Below are positions 26,881 to 34,064 of a stretch of DNA of 64,000 bases, piece after piece. The notes under the pieces are model-generated. The model had not been told where the DNA came from. It worked only from the letters and a program-made list of their open reading frames with translations, and searched no databases. The stretch covers positions 27,514 through 91,513 of the forward strand of contig NZ_CVRR01000008.1 in the NCBI RefSeq assembly GCF_001406815.1, written 5' to 3'. This DNA is from Roseburia faecis. GTDB taxonomy: Bacteria; Bacillota; Clostridia; Lachnospirales; Lachnospiraceae. The translations under genes and the position numbers were made by a program. Position 1 is the first letter of the stretch, and every line of letters begins with the position of its first letter.

Positions 26881-27126
26881 AAAAGAATAACAAAACATTT
26901 CCGAATAAAGCCTGAATCCATGTGGCATAAGAAGCAATTCATTCGGTTACTTTGCTTTTCAGGACAGATGTGATATCTGCCGAAAGCGTTGCTGAATGTT
27001 CCACAAACAGAGCAATAAAAATAAATATTTCTTTAATTTTGAAACCATACTATTTACATAAATGAAGCCGTAAGGTAATCTTAAAAAATATGTAAAATAT
27101 GCGGATCATAAGAAAGAGGTTTATGG

Positions 27127-28044
27127 ATGAGGAAGAAACGGATCATAGTTATAATTGGCAGGATGTTTTGTGGCGGAGCGTTTAATCTATGGAACAGACA
27201 GAATAAAACCAAAACGGCAATGAAATTATCAGCTGTTGTTATGCTCCTGTGCCTGATGCTGGGGGCATGTGCACAGAAACAGAAGATACCGGCTGCAACT
27301 TATATGGGAGGAAACCATACCATTACAGAAATTTGCAAAGAACTGGATACCGCGGGAGCTTCCCATGTAGATACATTCCGGGAATGGGTAACTGATTTTG
27401 CAGATTCGGCCGGGAAGAATGCAAAGCTTGAGGATGTCTGGTCTGATCCGGAAAACATGAAAGCAGATATCGGCAAATGTATGGATGGCTGGGAACAGAA
27501 TCATGATTACTCCGACACGGACTGCAGAATGACAGCCTTTCTCTTACTGGATGGTCTGCTTCACGCAGAATCAACGGAAGACAATTATGAAGGTACTTAT
27601 CTAATGTTTGATACAGAAGCAATAGATAATGTGGAAAGGTATGAAACCATAAAAGAGAACCGGGATATGTTTACCACACTCTATGGAGAAAAGAGTGTTG
27701 CAGATAAAAAACATCCGGAAACAGCATTTTCGGATAGTTGGAAACATTATGGATTTCAAATAGACAGTGACAGGATATCGCTCCTTAGTATCGTGATATA
27801 TGACCCGTATTCGGATGTTACTTTCGTGGGTCATACAGGTATCCTGATAAAGGACAGGGACGATTACTTATTTGTAGAAAAGATTGCATTTGAACAGCCA
27901 TATCAGGCAACAAAGGTGAAGACGGTGGATGAATTGCTCAATATTCTGTCATTGAGACCGGAATATTTCGGAGAAGAGGGAGAAGCCGGACCGTTTGTTT
28001 ATAATAATGGGGAATATATTGGAACATTAAAGGCGAAGGCATAG
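27127..28044 (+). CDS. DUF4300 family lipoprotein
   Basis: The protein has 305 residues with a lipobox LGAC (Cys49 from the 27127 start). The C-terminal domain shows CRMTAFLLL, MFDTEAIDN, FVGHTGILI and FVEKIAFEQPYQATKV, which I recognise as DUF4300, a surface lipoprotein family of unknown function found in Firmicutes. The ATG at 27127 has GAGG 7 bases upstream but gives an unusually long pre-signal region; the in-frame ATG at 27220 starts a normal signal peptide but has no ribosome binding site. A 20-codon ORF starting at 27123 overlaps in another frame. It lies directly upstream of the MarR operon and shares no obvious promoter with it. Confidence 0.75.
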   Translation: MRKKRIIVIIGRMFCGGAFNLWNRQNKTKTAMKLSAVVMLLCLMLGACAQKQKIPAATYMGGNHTITEICKELDTAGASHVDTFREWVTDFADSAGKNAKLEDVWSDPENMKADIGKCMDGWEQNHDYSDTDCRMTAFLLLDGLLHAESTEDNYEGTYLMFDTEAIDNVERYETIKENRDMFTTLYGEKSVADKKHPETAFSDSWKHYGFQIDSDRISLLSIVIYDPYSDVTFVGHTGILIKDRDDYLFVEKIAFEQPYQATKVKTVDELLNILSLRPEYFGEEGEAGPFVYNNGEYIGTLKAKA

Positions 28045-28057
28045 TAGCAAAAAACAT

Positions 28058-28102
28058 TTGACATACCGGAAATATTCCTCTATAATCGTTCTAAAAAGAA
28101 CG
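28058..28102 (+). promoter_or_regulatory. Consensus promoter plus palindromic operator of the MarR operon
   Basis: TTGACA (28058-28063), 17 bp, TATAAT (28081-28086): a full consensus sigma-A promoter. Immediately after the -10 is the perfect inverted repeat CGTTCT-AAAA-AGAACG (28087-28102), covering the likely transcription start. A strong promoter blocked by a site at +1 is the expected design for an autorepressed MarR operon. Confidence 0.88.
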
Positions 28103-28120
28103 ATGAAGGAGGAAGAGAAG

Positions 28121-28639
28121 ATGTACTTCTGGGATAAGCATAAAACAATTACAAGTTATTATGAATTGCTTTCCGGAGAGGTATGTGACCGGTATGGGCT
28201 GACACAGATGGAATACGATATACTTATGTTCCTTCATAATAATCCGCATCACAATACCGCAGCAGAAATAGTAAAGGTTAGAAAATCAACGAAATCCCAT
28301 GTTTCAACTTCGTTGAAAAAATTGGAAAATAAAGGACTGGTTGAAAGAATACAAAGTAAGGATAATAAAAAGCATATAGAGATTATTCTGCTGGATCGGG
28401 CGGAACTTATAGTGGCGGCAGGAATTAACGCACAGAAACAGTTTGCAGGAAATGTTTTAAGCGGATTGACAGAAGAAGAAAAGCACATGTGTATCCAGAT
28501 ATTTGACCGGATCTGCAATAATGCGGAAGAACATTTAAGGGAATACAAGGAAAAAACGAATGAAAACGAATCCCTGGATATGAAGAGTACCGGGAATCAT
28601 TTGTTTTACAGTCAATTGATGGAAAAGGAGCAGGATTAA
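28121..28639 (+). CDS. MarR-family transcriptional regulator
   Basis: The protein has 172 residues. A winged helix-turn-helix occupies about 35-100 (AAEIVKVRKSTKSHVSTSLK as the recognition region, then ENKGLVERIQSKDNKK as wing), flanked by dimerisation helices. The C-terminus has an extra polar extension of about 35 residues. AGGAGG lies 8 bases before the ATG at 28121, which decides the start against 28058. The two following genes are close enough (4 and 32 bases) to be co-transcribed and are its likely targets. Confidence 0.93.
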   Translation: MYFWDKHKTITSYYELLSGEVCDRYGLTQMEYDILMFLHNNPHHNTAAEIVKVRKSTKSHVSTSLKKLENKGLVERIQSKDNKKHIEIILLDRAELIVAAGINAQKQFAGNVLSGLTEEEKHMCIQIFDRICNNAEEHLREYKEKTNENESLDMKSTGNHLFYSQLMEKEQD

Positions 28640-28643
28640 AAGG

Positions 28644-29324
28644 ATGGAAGAGAACAATTACAAACCACAGATTCCGGATGTGATGGAAGCAATCTTTGAT
28701 GCTGCGTATCTGATTTTCGATTTAGTTGCCGCAATTTTATTTTTTACATTTTCAAAGGGAAATATCTTATTTGTACTTTATGGAATATTAACATTGACAC
28801 TTTGCGGAGGGGATGCTTTTCATCTGGTGCCAAGAATTATAAGGGCAGTGCGTGGAAGCGATGAGAAGATAAAGAGGCAGCTGGGAATTGGATTGCAGGT
28901 ATCGTCTGTTACAATGACGGTGTTTTATATTATTTTAATGTATGTCTGGAAATTTACATTTCCGGAAATGATAATACCGACAATAGTGGAAGCGGTCGTG
29001 TGGATATCAGCGGTTGTCAGAATTGTGATATGCATGTTCCCACAGAACAATTGGTGTACAGATGAAGGAAATATGAAATTATCAATTGCCAGAAATGGTG
29101 TCTTTGCGGTGACGGGGATCGGAGTGATTATTCTGTATATCATTTCCGGGAATGCAAATGGGTATGGTATGACAAGAATGGTTGCGGCGATCATTCTTTC
29201 TTTTGGCTGTTATCTGCCGGTTACTTTATTCAGTAAAACGAAACCAAAGGTGGGATTATTAATGATTCCAAAAACCTGTGCATATATGTGGATGATTGCA
29301 ATGGGACTACAACTGTTATTTTAA
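28644..29324 (+). CDS. Polytopic membrane protein, function unknown
   Basis: The protein has 226 residues with about seven hydrophobic helices and short loops, and no recognised motif. One loop carries WCTDEGN and a conserved-looking GGDAFHLVPRI after the second helix. The helix count and size resemble small sensor or lipid-handling membrane proteins, but I cannot assign a family. Starts 4 bases after the MarR stop. Confidence 0.75.
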   Translation: MEENNYKPQIPDVMEAIFDAAYLIFDLVAAILFFTFSKGNILFVLYGILTLTLCGGDAFHLVPRIIRAVRGSDEKIKRQLGIGLQVSSVTMTVFYIILMYVWKFTFPEMIIPTIVEAVVWISAVVRIVICMFPQNNWCTDEGNMKLSIARNGVFAVTGIGVIILYIISGNANGYGMTRMVAAIILSFGCYLPVTLFSKTKPKVGLLMIPKTCAYMWMIAMGLQLLF

Positions 29325-29356
29325 AAACAAAAAAATTATAGAGGCAGGGTATTATA

Positions 29357-29911
29357 ATGAAAATGGAAAAATTTGTAAAGCTTATGACGGGACATTTTGA
29401 TAACAGAGAACAATTTACAGAAATGAAATCTGCAGGAAAATTATTTCCGTATGCCCGACATGTGAATACAGTCTGTAATGATAAGATAAATAATATTCCG
29501 GAAAATTTTACCGGAATATTTATGGTAGAAGAAAGTTATTATGAGACGGATGGAAAATGCCATGCATCACCGCATTTATTTCTTATTACGGATTGTGACG
29601 GTGGAATTATGCTTTCTTCCTACGAAATTCCGGCAGGAGAAGACAAAAATACGTTTTCTTATGCTTCCATGAAGAACGTAGAATATAGTGACCTGAAAAG
29701 ATCTGAGAAGTTTACCCCGGCATTGTATCAGGAAAAGGATGGTGTCTGGGAAGGGGGAAGTGTGAGTCAGTTTACCCCTGTGATGACATTCCGGTTATGG
29801 GAGAGATTCTCGGAGACATGTCTGGAGGTGTCCGAAAGTATGGAAGTGAATGGAAAGAAAACTTTCGGATATGATGTGCCGGTTATTTATAAAAGGGAAC
29901 GAGGTGCCTGA
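29357..29911 (+). CDS. Calycin-like protein, possibly CpcT/CpeT-related
   Basis: The protein has 184 residues, soluble, without signal peptide. The N-terminal motif GHFDNREQF and a later IFMVEESYY recall the CpeT/CpcT family, in which GxFSNREQ begins a lipocalin-like barrel used as a bilin lyase in cyanobacteria. No phycobiliprotein is expected here, so it might bind a haem- or bilin-like ligand or the effector of the MarR operon. The family call is weak. ATG at 29357 or 29363; the third gene of the MarR operon. Confidence 0.6.
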   Translation: MKMEKFVKLMTGHFDNREQFTEMKSAGKLFPYARHVNTVCNDKINNIPENFTGIFMVEESYYETDGKCHASPHLFLITDCDGGIMLSSYEIPAGEDKNTFSYASMKNVEYSDLKRSEKFTPALYQEKDGVWEGGSVSQFTPVMTFRLWERFSETCLEVSESMEVNGKKTFGYDVPVIYKRERGA

Positions 29912-29979
29912 CACCAGTTCCGTGGGAAGCATAGATGCTGAAACGGTAGCGCTTGCACGATCAATTAAATAAGCACTAG

Positions 29980-30016
29980 ATAAAAGAGTCATCCATCTGG
30001 ATGGCTCTTTTATTGA
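29980..30016 (+). terminator. Terminator of the MarR operon
   Basis: A 15-bp stem (29980-29994 with 29999-30013, one T-G pair), 4-base loop and a T-rich 3' arm. A second, smaller hairpin lies over the stop codon of the previous gene (about 29897-29922). Confidence 0.9.
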
Positions 30017-30107
30017 TCCTGATATCTGCGCGGATTTCGACAAACAGCTCTTATGGTAAATTTAAAGAAATTAAAAATTTTTATATCGCATGGTTTTCTT
30101 TTTCTGC

Positions 30108-30138
30108 TTGACAAATACCATTTGATTGTTCCTATACT
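30108..30138 (+). promoter_or_regulatory. Candidate promoter of the rpn gene
   Basis: TTGACA (30108-30113) and TATACT (30133-30138) with a long 19-bp spacer, about 155 bases upstream of the rpn start. The rest of the gap 30017-30167 shows no other feature. Confidence 0.5.
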
Positions 30139-30167
30139 TTTTTGAAAATTCTGGTATTTCTTTAGGT

Positions 30168-30296
30168 ATGAAAAAGTTCATAGAAAATTCAGTTGATTCC
30201 GTAAAGTTCCTCGCTTATAATGATATTGAGGCAGAGAGCCTTTTGCGGAATCTTAGAAGTGTTATGCACAATACAAAAGGAGGGATGCCGACTTGA
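30168..30296 (+). CDS. Possible 42-residue leader peptide overlapping the rpn start
   Basis: An ORF beginning MKKFIENSVDSVKFLAYND and ending in KGGMPT stops at TGA 30294-30296, which overlaps the TTG start of the rpn gene. Its own ribosome binding site is poor (AGG 2-4 bases before ATG). The rpn ribosome binding site AGGAGGG lies inside it, so translation of the two could be coupled. No homologue is recognised; it may be chance. Confidence 0.3.
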   Translation: MKKFIENSVDSVKFLAYNDIEAESLLRNLRSVMHNTKGGMPT

Positions 30297-31270
30297 ATAC
30301 AGAAATAGCAAATGCTGTGAATGCAGCAGGAGATAAGGCACAATATGATACTCGTGTTAAAAGGTTACTGGCACAGAAGATTATATTAGCACATATTCTG
30401 GTGAAAACAGTCGATGAATTTAAAGGAATGAAGCCGGAAGATGTTGTGAAATACATCGAAGGCGAACCGAGTATTAGCGTTGTTCCGGTTGAGCCGGGAT
30501 TAGCAAATATGGAAAAAACAGATGCTGCAGGACAGCGTATCGTAGGTCTTAATACGGAAAATGCTGAAATTAATGAAGGATTAGTCAGATTTGATATTAT
30601 TTTTTATGTCCGCATGCCATCCGTAGATGACACAAAAAATGGACTTTCGCAGATTATTGTGAATATTGAGGCTCAGAAGGATGAGCCGACGGAATATAAA
30701 ATTTTAAATCGGGCAATCTTTTATGTGAGTAGGCTGATTTCGTCACAAAAGGAAAGAGATTTTGTAAATACTAACTACGACGACATTAAGCAGGTATTCA
30801 GCATATGGATATGTATGAACATGGATGATAACAGCTTAAGCCACATCCATTTGACAAAAGATGAGATGTTAAAACCATGTAACTGGAAAGGTAATCTCGA
30901 TCTGTTAAATATTGTGTTAATAGGAATCACAAATGAGATTCCGGAACATGATGAAAAATATGAAATGCACCGCCTGATTGGGACTTTGCTTTCAGGCGAA
31001 TTGAAAGAACAGGAAAAATTGGATATTATAGAACATGAATATAATATTCCAATCAGTCAAGAATTTAGAGAGGATGTGAGAATTATGTGTAATCTGAGTA
31101 CAGGAATTGAAGAAAGAGCTACTGAAAGAGCTACTGAAAAAACAAGCGAAAAGTTTATTCTGAATATGTATAAAAAGGGTTATACATTGGATCAGATCGC
31201 AGATGTAGCTGAAACAGGTGTTGATGAAGTTGAGGCGATTATTAAGAAGAAAGAGCCTGCAATGGCGTAA
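30293..31270 (+). CDS. Rpn-family PD-(D/E)XK nuclease / putative transposase
   Basis: The protein has 325 residues. The nuclease core shows GLVRFDIIFYV (Asp), then IVNIEAQKDEP (Glu-x-Gln-Lys), the Rpn/DUF4143-like arrangement of PD-(D/E)XK 'recombination-promoting nuclease' proteins. A short repeat ATERATEK (12-bp tandem repeat near 31110-31140) leads to a C-terminal helix-turn-helix-like tail (LDQIADVAETGVDEVEAI) ending KKEPAMA. In known Rpn genes an internally initiated C-terminal product acts as inhibitor; whether this exists here is unknown. The start is TTG at 30293 with AGGAGGG about 9 bases upstream. Confidence 0.88.
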   Translation: MNTEIANAVNAAGDKAQYDTRVKRLLAQKIILAHILVKTVDEFKGMKPEDVVKYIEGEPSISVVPVEPGLANMEKTDAAGQRIVGLNTENAEINEGLVRFDIIFYVRMPSVDDTKNGLSQIIVNIEAQKDEPTEYKILNRAIFYVSRLISSQKERDFVNTNYDDIKQVFSIWICMNMDDNSLSHIHLTKDEMLKPCNWKGNLDLLNIVLIGITNEIPEHDEKYEMHRLIGTLLSGELKEQEKLDIIEHEYNIPISQEFREDVRIMCNLSTGIEERATERATEKTSEKFILNMYKKGYTLDQIADVAETGVDEVEAIIKKKEPAMA

Positions 31271-31301
31271 ACATCATGGTAAAATAGTTTAAAATGAAGA
31301 T

Positions 31302-31345
31302 GCGGCAAAATCGTCAACAGGTTGTTGAGGAGTTGCCGCTTCTTT
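31302..31345 (+). terminator. Double-stem terminator after rpn
   Basis: GCGGCAA / TTGCCGC (31302-31308 with 31333-31339) encloses a second stem TCAAC / GTTGA, then TTCTTT. A diverged copy of the same structure occurs at 32448-32490 after the rpn remnant. Confidence 0.75.
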
Positions 31346-31370
31346 GAATTTTATGTTATTTTGATAAATC

Positions 31371-31682
31371 TTAGTCTGGCATAAATTGTTGCCCCCATTC
31401 GCACATAGAGTCCAATAAAGGAATCAGTGTCTTGCCTAACTCGCTTAAGCTGTACTCTGTTTTTGGAGGAATTACAGGATATATTTTTTTAATGATTAAG
31501 TTATCGTTTTCAAGTTCGCGTAACTGCTGAGCCAGCATTTTATCAGTGATAGCTGGAATTTTTTTGTGGATTTGGTTATACCTTAGCGTGTTGTTGCCAA
31601 GATGATACAATATAACGGCTTTATATTTTCCACCAATTTTAGATATCGTTGCATCAACAGGACAATTATATTTGTTTTGCAT
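31371..31682 (-). CDS. HxlR-family redox-type transcriptional regulator
   Basis: The protein has 103 residues, the usual HxlR length. The N-terminal Cys7 lies in the conserved NCPVDATI position that senses quinones or diamide-like electrophiles in YodB-type members. The winged helix contains LRYNQIHKKIPAITDKMLAQ and the typical PPKTEYSLSELGKTL. It is divergently transcribed from a nitroreductase gene, the classical arrangement for an HxlR regulator of a flavin reductase. Confidence 0.93.
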   Translation of the reverse strand: MQNKYNCPVDATISKIGGKYKAVILYHLGNNTLRYNQIHKKIPAITDKMLAQQLRELENDNLIIKKIYPVIPPKTEYSLSELGKTLIPLLDSMCEWGQQFMPD

Positions 31683-31710
31683 TTTTACATTTTACACTTT
31701 CTTTTTAGTT

Positions 31711-31780
31711 AGTATATTACAAAAAAGTACGTTCTTGTCTTTTTTATATCGAATCCATTATAATCAAATTGTCTAGACAA
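31711..31780 (+). promoter_or_regulatory. Divergent control region of hxlR and nitroreductase genes
   Basis: AGTATATTACAAAAAAGTAC at 31711-31730 matches the style of HxlR/YodB operators (AGTA/GTAC ends around an A/T core) and contains the hxlR -10 on the minus strand (TATACT, complement of 31711-31716). The plus-strand promoter is TTGTCT (31735-31740), 18 bp, TATAAT (31759-31764). A perfect palindrome TTGTCTAGACAA (31769-31780) follows at the start site. Confidence 0.75.
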
Positions 31781-31812
31781 TACAATCATAATTTTAAGGA
31801 GATTTTACAGAA

Positions 31813-32322
31813 ATGAATATTTTAGATATTGCAAAACAGCGTTTTTCAGTAAGAAACTATCTGACTAAAGAGATTTCACAGGAGACATTGGAGACAATTT
31901 TAGAAGCAGCTCATGTAGCACCAACCGCAGCAAATATGCAGCCTGTTAAACTATTGGTTGTAAAAAGCGATGAAGCAAAAGAAAAACTGGCAAAGGCAGC
32001 CAATATTTACAGTGCTCCAGTTGCAATCATTGTGTGTGCAGATACGGATAAAGCATGGACGCGTCCATTTGATGGGATGAAAACAACGGATATAGATGCG
32101 TCAATCATTACCGATCATATGATGCTTACAGCTACAGAACTTGGCTTGGGCTCTGTTTGGATTTGTTACTTTAAACCAGATGTGATAAAAGAAGAATTTA
32201 AACTTCCGTTGGGACTTGAACCAATCAATATATTGGCGATTGGATATACGAATGAGAAAGCAGATGCAAATAGACATGAATCCCAGCGTATACCAATGAA
32301 AGAATTTGTTTCATTCCTTTAA
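31813..32322 (+). CDS. Nitroreductase-family FMN oxidoreductase
   Basis: The protein has 169 residues, a short nitroreductase. The N-terminal RFSVRNY FMN-phosphate motif is followed by HVAPTAANMQP, and the C-terminal half has LGLGSVWICYF and INILAIGYTNEK. It probably reduces quinones or nitro compounds with NAD(P)H as part of an electrophile response under HxlR control. The stop codon (32320-32322) is followed in the same frame by a remnant of an rpn C-terminus. Confidence 0.94.
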   Translation: MNILDIAKQRFSVRNYLTKEISQETLETILEAAHVAPTAANMQPVKLLVVKSDEAKEKLAKAANIYSAPVAIIVCADTDKAWTRPFDGMKTTDIDASIITDHMMLTATELGLGSVWICYFKPDVIKEEFKLPLGLEPINILAIGYTNEKADANRHESQRIPMKEFVSFL

Positions 32323-32418
32323 TATAAAAATTATATATCAGCTCAAATTGCAGATGTAACAGAAAAGAGCATATCTGAAATTGAGAAAATTGTAAAGAAA
32401 GAGCCAGCAATGGCGTAA
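32323..32418 (+). pseudogene. C-terminal remnant of an rpn gene
   Basis: In frame directly after the nitroreductase stop, codons read YKNYISAQIADVTEKS then EIEKIVKKEPAMA and a stop. The intact rpn ends YKKGYTLDQIADVAET...KKKEPAMA. No other part of the gene remains. It is diverged from the intact copy, so it is a paralogue and not a recent duplication. Confidence 0.85.
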
Positions 32419-32447
32419 ATATCATTAACGAAATAATAAAAAATAAG

Positions 32448-32490
32448 AGACGGCAAATCGTCAACAAGTTGTTGATAATTTGCCGTCTTT
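32448..32490 (+). terminator. Double-stem hairpin after the rpn remnant
   Basis: AGACGGCAAAT / ATTTGCCGTCT (32448-32458 with 32478-32488) encloses TCAACAA-G-TTGTTGA, followed by TTTG. It is related in sequence and design to the hairpin after the intact rpn gene, and now terminates the nitroreductase transcript. Confidence 0.8.
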
Positions 32491-32505
32491 GTTGGTATAT
32501 GGGAG

Positions 32506-32919
32506 TTATTCCTCTTTTTTTCTAGCCCTTGTCTTATAGACATTATACTGATTCTTGCATTTCGGAGAGCAGAATTCATTTCCCTTACGGCTTGCGATAA
32601 ATGCCCTGCCACAGTGCTTACACAGCTTCATATCGCAGTCAGAATCCGTAAGCATAAAAGAAAAGCACATCTGGATCATGACGAGCAGGGAATGGAAGTT
32701 CCATACGATAACAGGGGCATTTTCCGCTAATGCGATATGGTAAGTCGGGGATATGCCGCCAAATGCAGACATACCCTGACGATACAGGTTTTTTGTCTGT
32801 TCATCCAGACTGTCATAGTCCATATAGTATAAGAAACTTGTGGTAAAGGTAAATGCCCAGTCGGAAAATTCTTTCACCAGCCAGTCATAGCGTTCTGCAT
32901 ATTCCTTCTGAAAACTCAT
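32506..32919 (-). pseudogene. C-terminal zinc-ribbon fragment of a DUF6076-like protein
   Basis: About 137 codons from an internal Met (32919) end in a zinc-binding block CKHCGRAFIASRKGNEFC, SPKC and a basic tail, as in the DUF6076 family that is common in Lachnospiraceae. The usual long N-terminal half is missing: upstream of 32920 the minus-strand frame reads through the shadow of a GGDEF fragment. It has probably been truncated by rearrangement. Confidence 0.65.
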
Positions 32920-32941
32920 CGTAACAGCCTGTGAATTCTTT

Positions 32942-33163
32942 CCCGTTGCAAGTGCGATTGCAATGCCATTCCGCATTGGTGGTGATGAATTTGTTGTATT
33001 TGCCGGCATGACACAAAAACAGGTTGAGTCAACCCTGCTCGAATTAAAGCATACAACAGAGAAGTAGTCTGGGACAAAGGTTGACAGAGTGAGTATCTCT
33101 GTTGGATATGCTCTTACGGAAGACCATAAAGAATTTTCTATTGAGGAGCTTGTGTATCATTAA
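32942..33163 (+). pseudogene. GGDEF domain remnant with internal stop
   Basis: The plus-strand frame gives FRIGGDEFVVFAG, then TLLELKHTTEK, an in-frame TAG at 33065, then VSISVGYALTEDHKEFSIEE and a stop at 33161. This is the core and following part of a diguanylate cyclase domain with an intact GGDEF signature, broken at both ends and by the stop. Its end touches the yczE stop on the other strand. Confidence 0.85.
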
Positions 33164-33810
33164 GACAACAGGGAAACAAATTCCACACGCTGATCCATCC
33201 AGTTCCCGATAATTGCAATTCCTTTTCCCATGGTAAAAGCTGCAACAATGGTTCCGATGCCAAGTCCCATGATATGTCCGAGACAGAAGAACGTCATACA
33301 TGCGGTAATAACCAGACAGGTTACATCAAAACCGATTTTGATGCGGGCATAGGGAACCTTTGTGATGTCTGCGGCTTCCCGCGGAAACAGATCGGTTGGG
33401 ATGATCGGCAGTTTGCAGCGGTTTGACAGCGCAATTCCAAAACAGATGATAAGATAACTCAATACAAAGTAGAGGATGCGAAGTGGTATATTCAGCGGCA
33501 GCCGCGTAATCCACAGTTCATGCAGATCCATCATCTCTCCAAACGCAAACCCTACAACAAAACTAAATAAATAGGATGGGACAAATTTTTTTCGCATAAT
33601 CATTAGAATGCAGATCAAAAGTCCTTGAAACAGGTAAGTCCAGGTGCCGAGTGTCAGTTTCGGGAAAACCTGTTGAAACGCATACGGCACGCTTGAAATG
33701 GCGGAGATTCCGGAGCCGGACTGAAGCATCAGAAGGACACCGAGGCTGTTAATGATAACGGCAAGGACAAGTGCTGCCTCACCACGTAAGATTTTTTTCT
33801 GTTGTTTCAT
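33160..33810 (-). CDS. YczE/YitT-like polytopic membrane protein (intact copy)
   Basis: The protein has 216 residues from the ATG at 33810, with about five to six membrane helices. The pattern fits YczE-type membrane proteins: LFPREAADITKVPYARIKIG in a loop and GLGIGTIVAAFTMGKGI near the end. Function is unknown; YczE in Bacillus has been linked to lipopeptide production. The longer start at 33852 lies on the promoter palindrome and is rejected. A 27-codon stub of a second copy lies at 21547-21630. Confidence 0.8.
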   Translation of the reverse strand: MKQQKKILRGEAALVLAVIINSLGVLLMLQSGSGISAISSVPYAFQQVFPKLTLGTWTYLFQGLLICILMIMRKKFVPSYLFSFVVGFAFGEMMDLHELWITRLPLNIPLRILYFVLSYLIICFGIALSNRCKLPIIPTDLFPREAADITKVPYARIKIGFDVTCLVITACMTFFCLGHIMGLGIGTIVAAFTMGKGIAIIGNWMDQRVEFVSLLS

Positions 33811-33830
33811 GATAATAGTGCTCTTTTCCG

Positions 33831-33893
33831 ATAGATTTTGTGTGCATTGCACACGGCTGCGATTATAGTCCTTTTTTCACAGATTTTCAAGTG
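33831..33893 (-). repeat. 63-bp repeat, copy 2: yczE promoter and palindrome
   Basis: Identical to 21629-21691. On the minus strand: TTGAAA (complement of 33885-33890), 17 bp, TATAAT (complement of 33862-33867), then GTGTGCA-A-TGCACAC at the start site (33840-33854). The palindrome is a likely operator. It drives the intact yczE-like gene. Confidence 0.93.
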
Positions 33894-33904
33894 TGGGTTA
33901 TGTA

Positions 33905-33965
33905 ATGGATGCATTTCCAGTGCAGAAGGTAACCGATTGTGGAGAGATTGCGTGAAACAGAATAA
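33905..33965 (+). pseudogene. Scar of an FtsX-type ABC permease
   Basis: Codons from 33905 read MDAFPVQKVT, matching [10 protein letters not shown] inside the intact permease (about 25939). Codons from 33936, in another frame, read IVERLRETE and stop, identical to the intact permease's last nine residues. So two distant parts of a permease gene have been fused by a deletion that removed everything between them. Confidence 0.75.
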
Positions 33966-33981
33966 ATTCTGATAAAATTTC

Positions 33982-34010
33982 TTGCAAAGTAGGTTTCCTT
34001 GTGGTATATG
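33982..34010 (+). promoter_or_regulatory. Promoter of the bile salt hydrolase gene
   Basis: TTGCAA (33982-33987), 17 bp, TATATG (34005-34010) with TG before it. It starts just after the permease scar. Confidence 0.65.
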
Positions 34011-34064
34011 GTATTAAAACGGTTAAACTATGGAAACAGAAACGAAGAAAAGAGGGCAATCACA

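Noticed and set aside
27123..27185. 20-codon ORF starting ATG 27123
   Set aside because: Only 3 bases from the GAGG and no family match; the overlapping lipoprotein frame is better supported.
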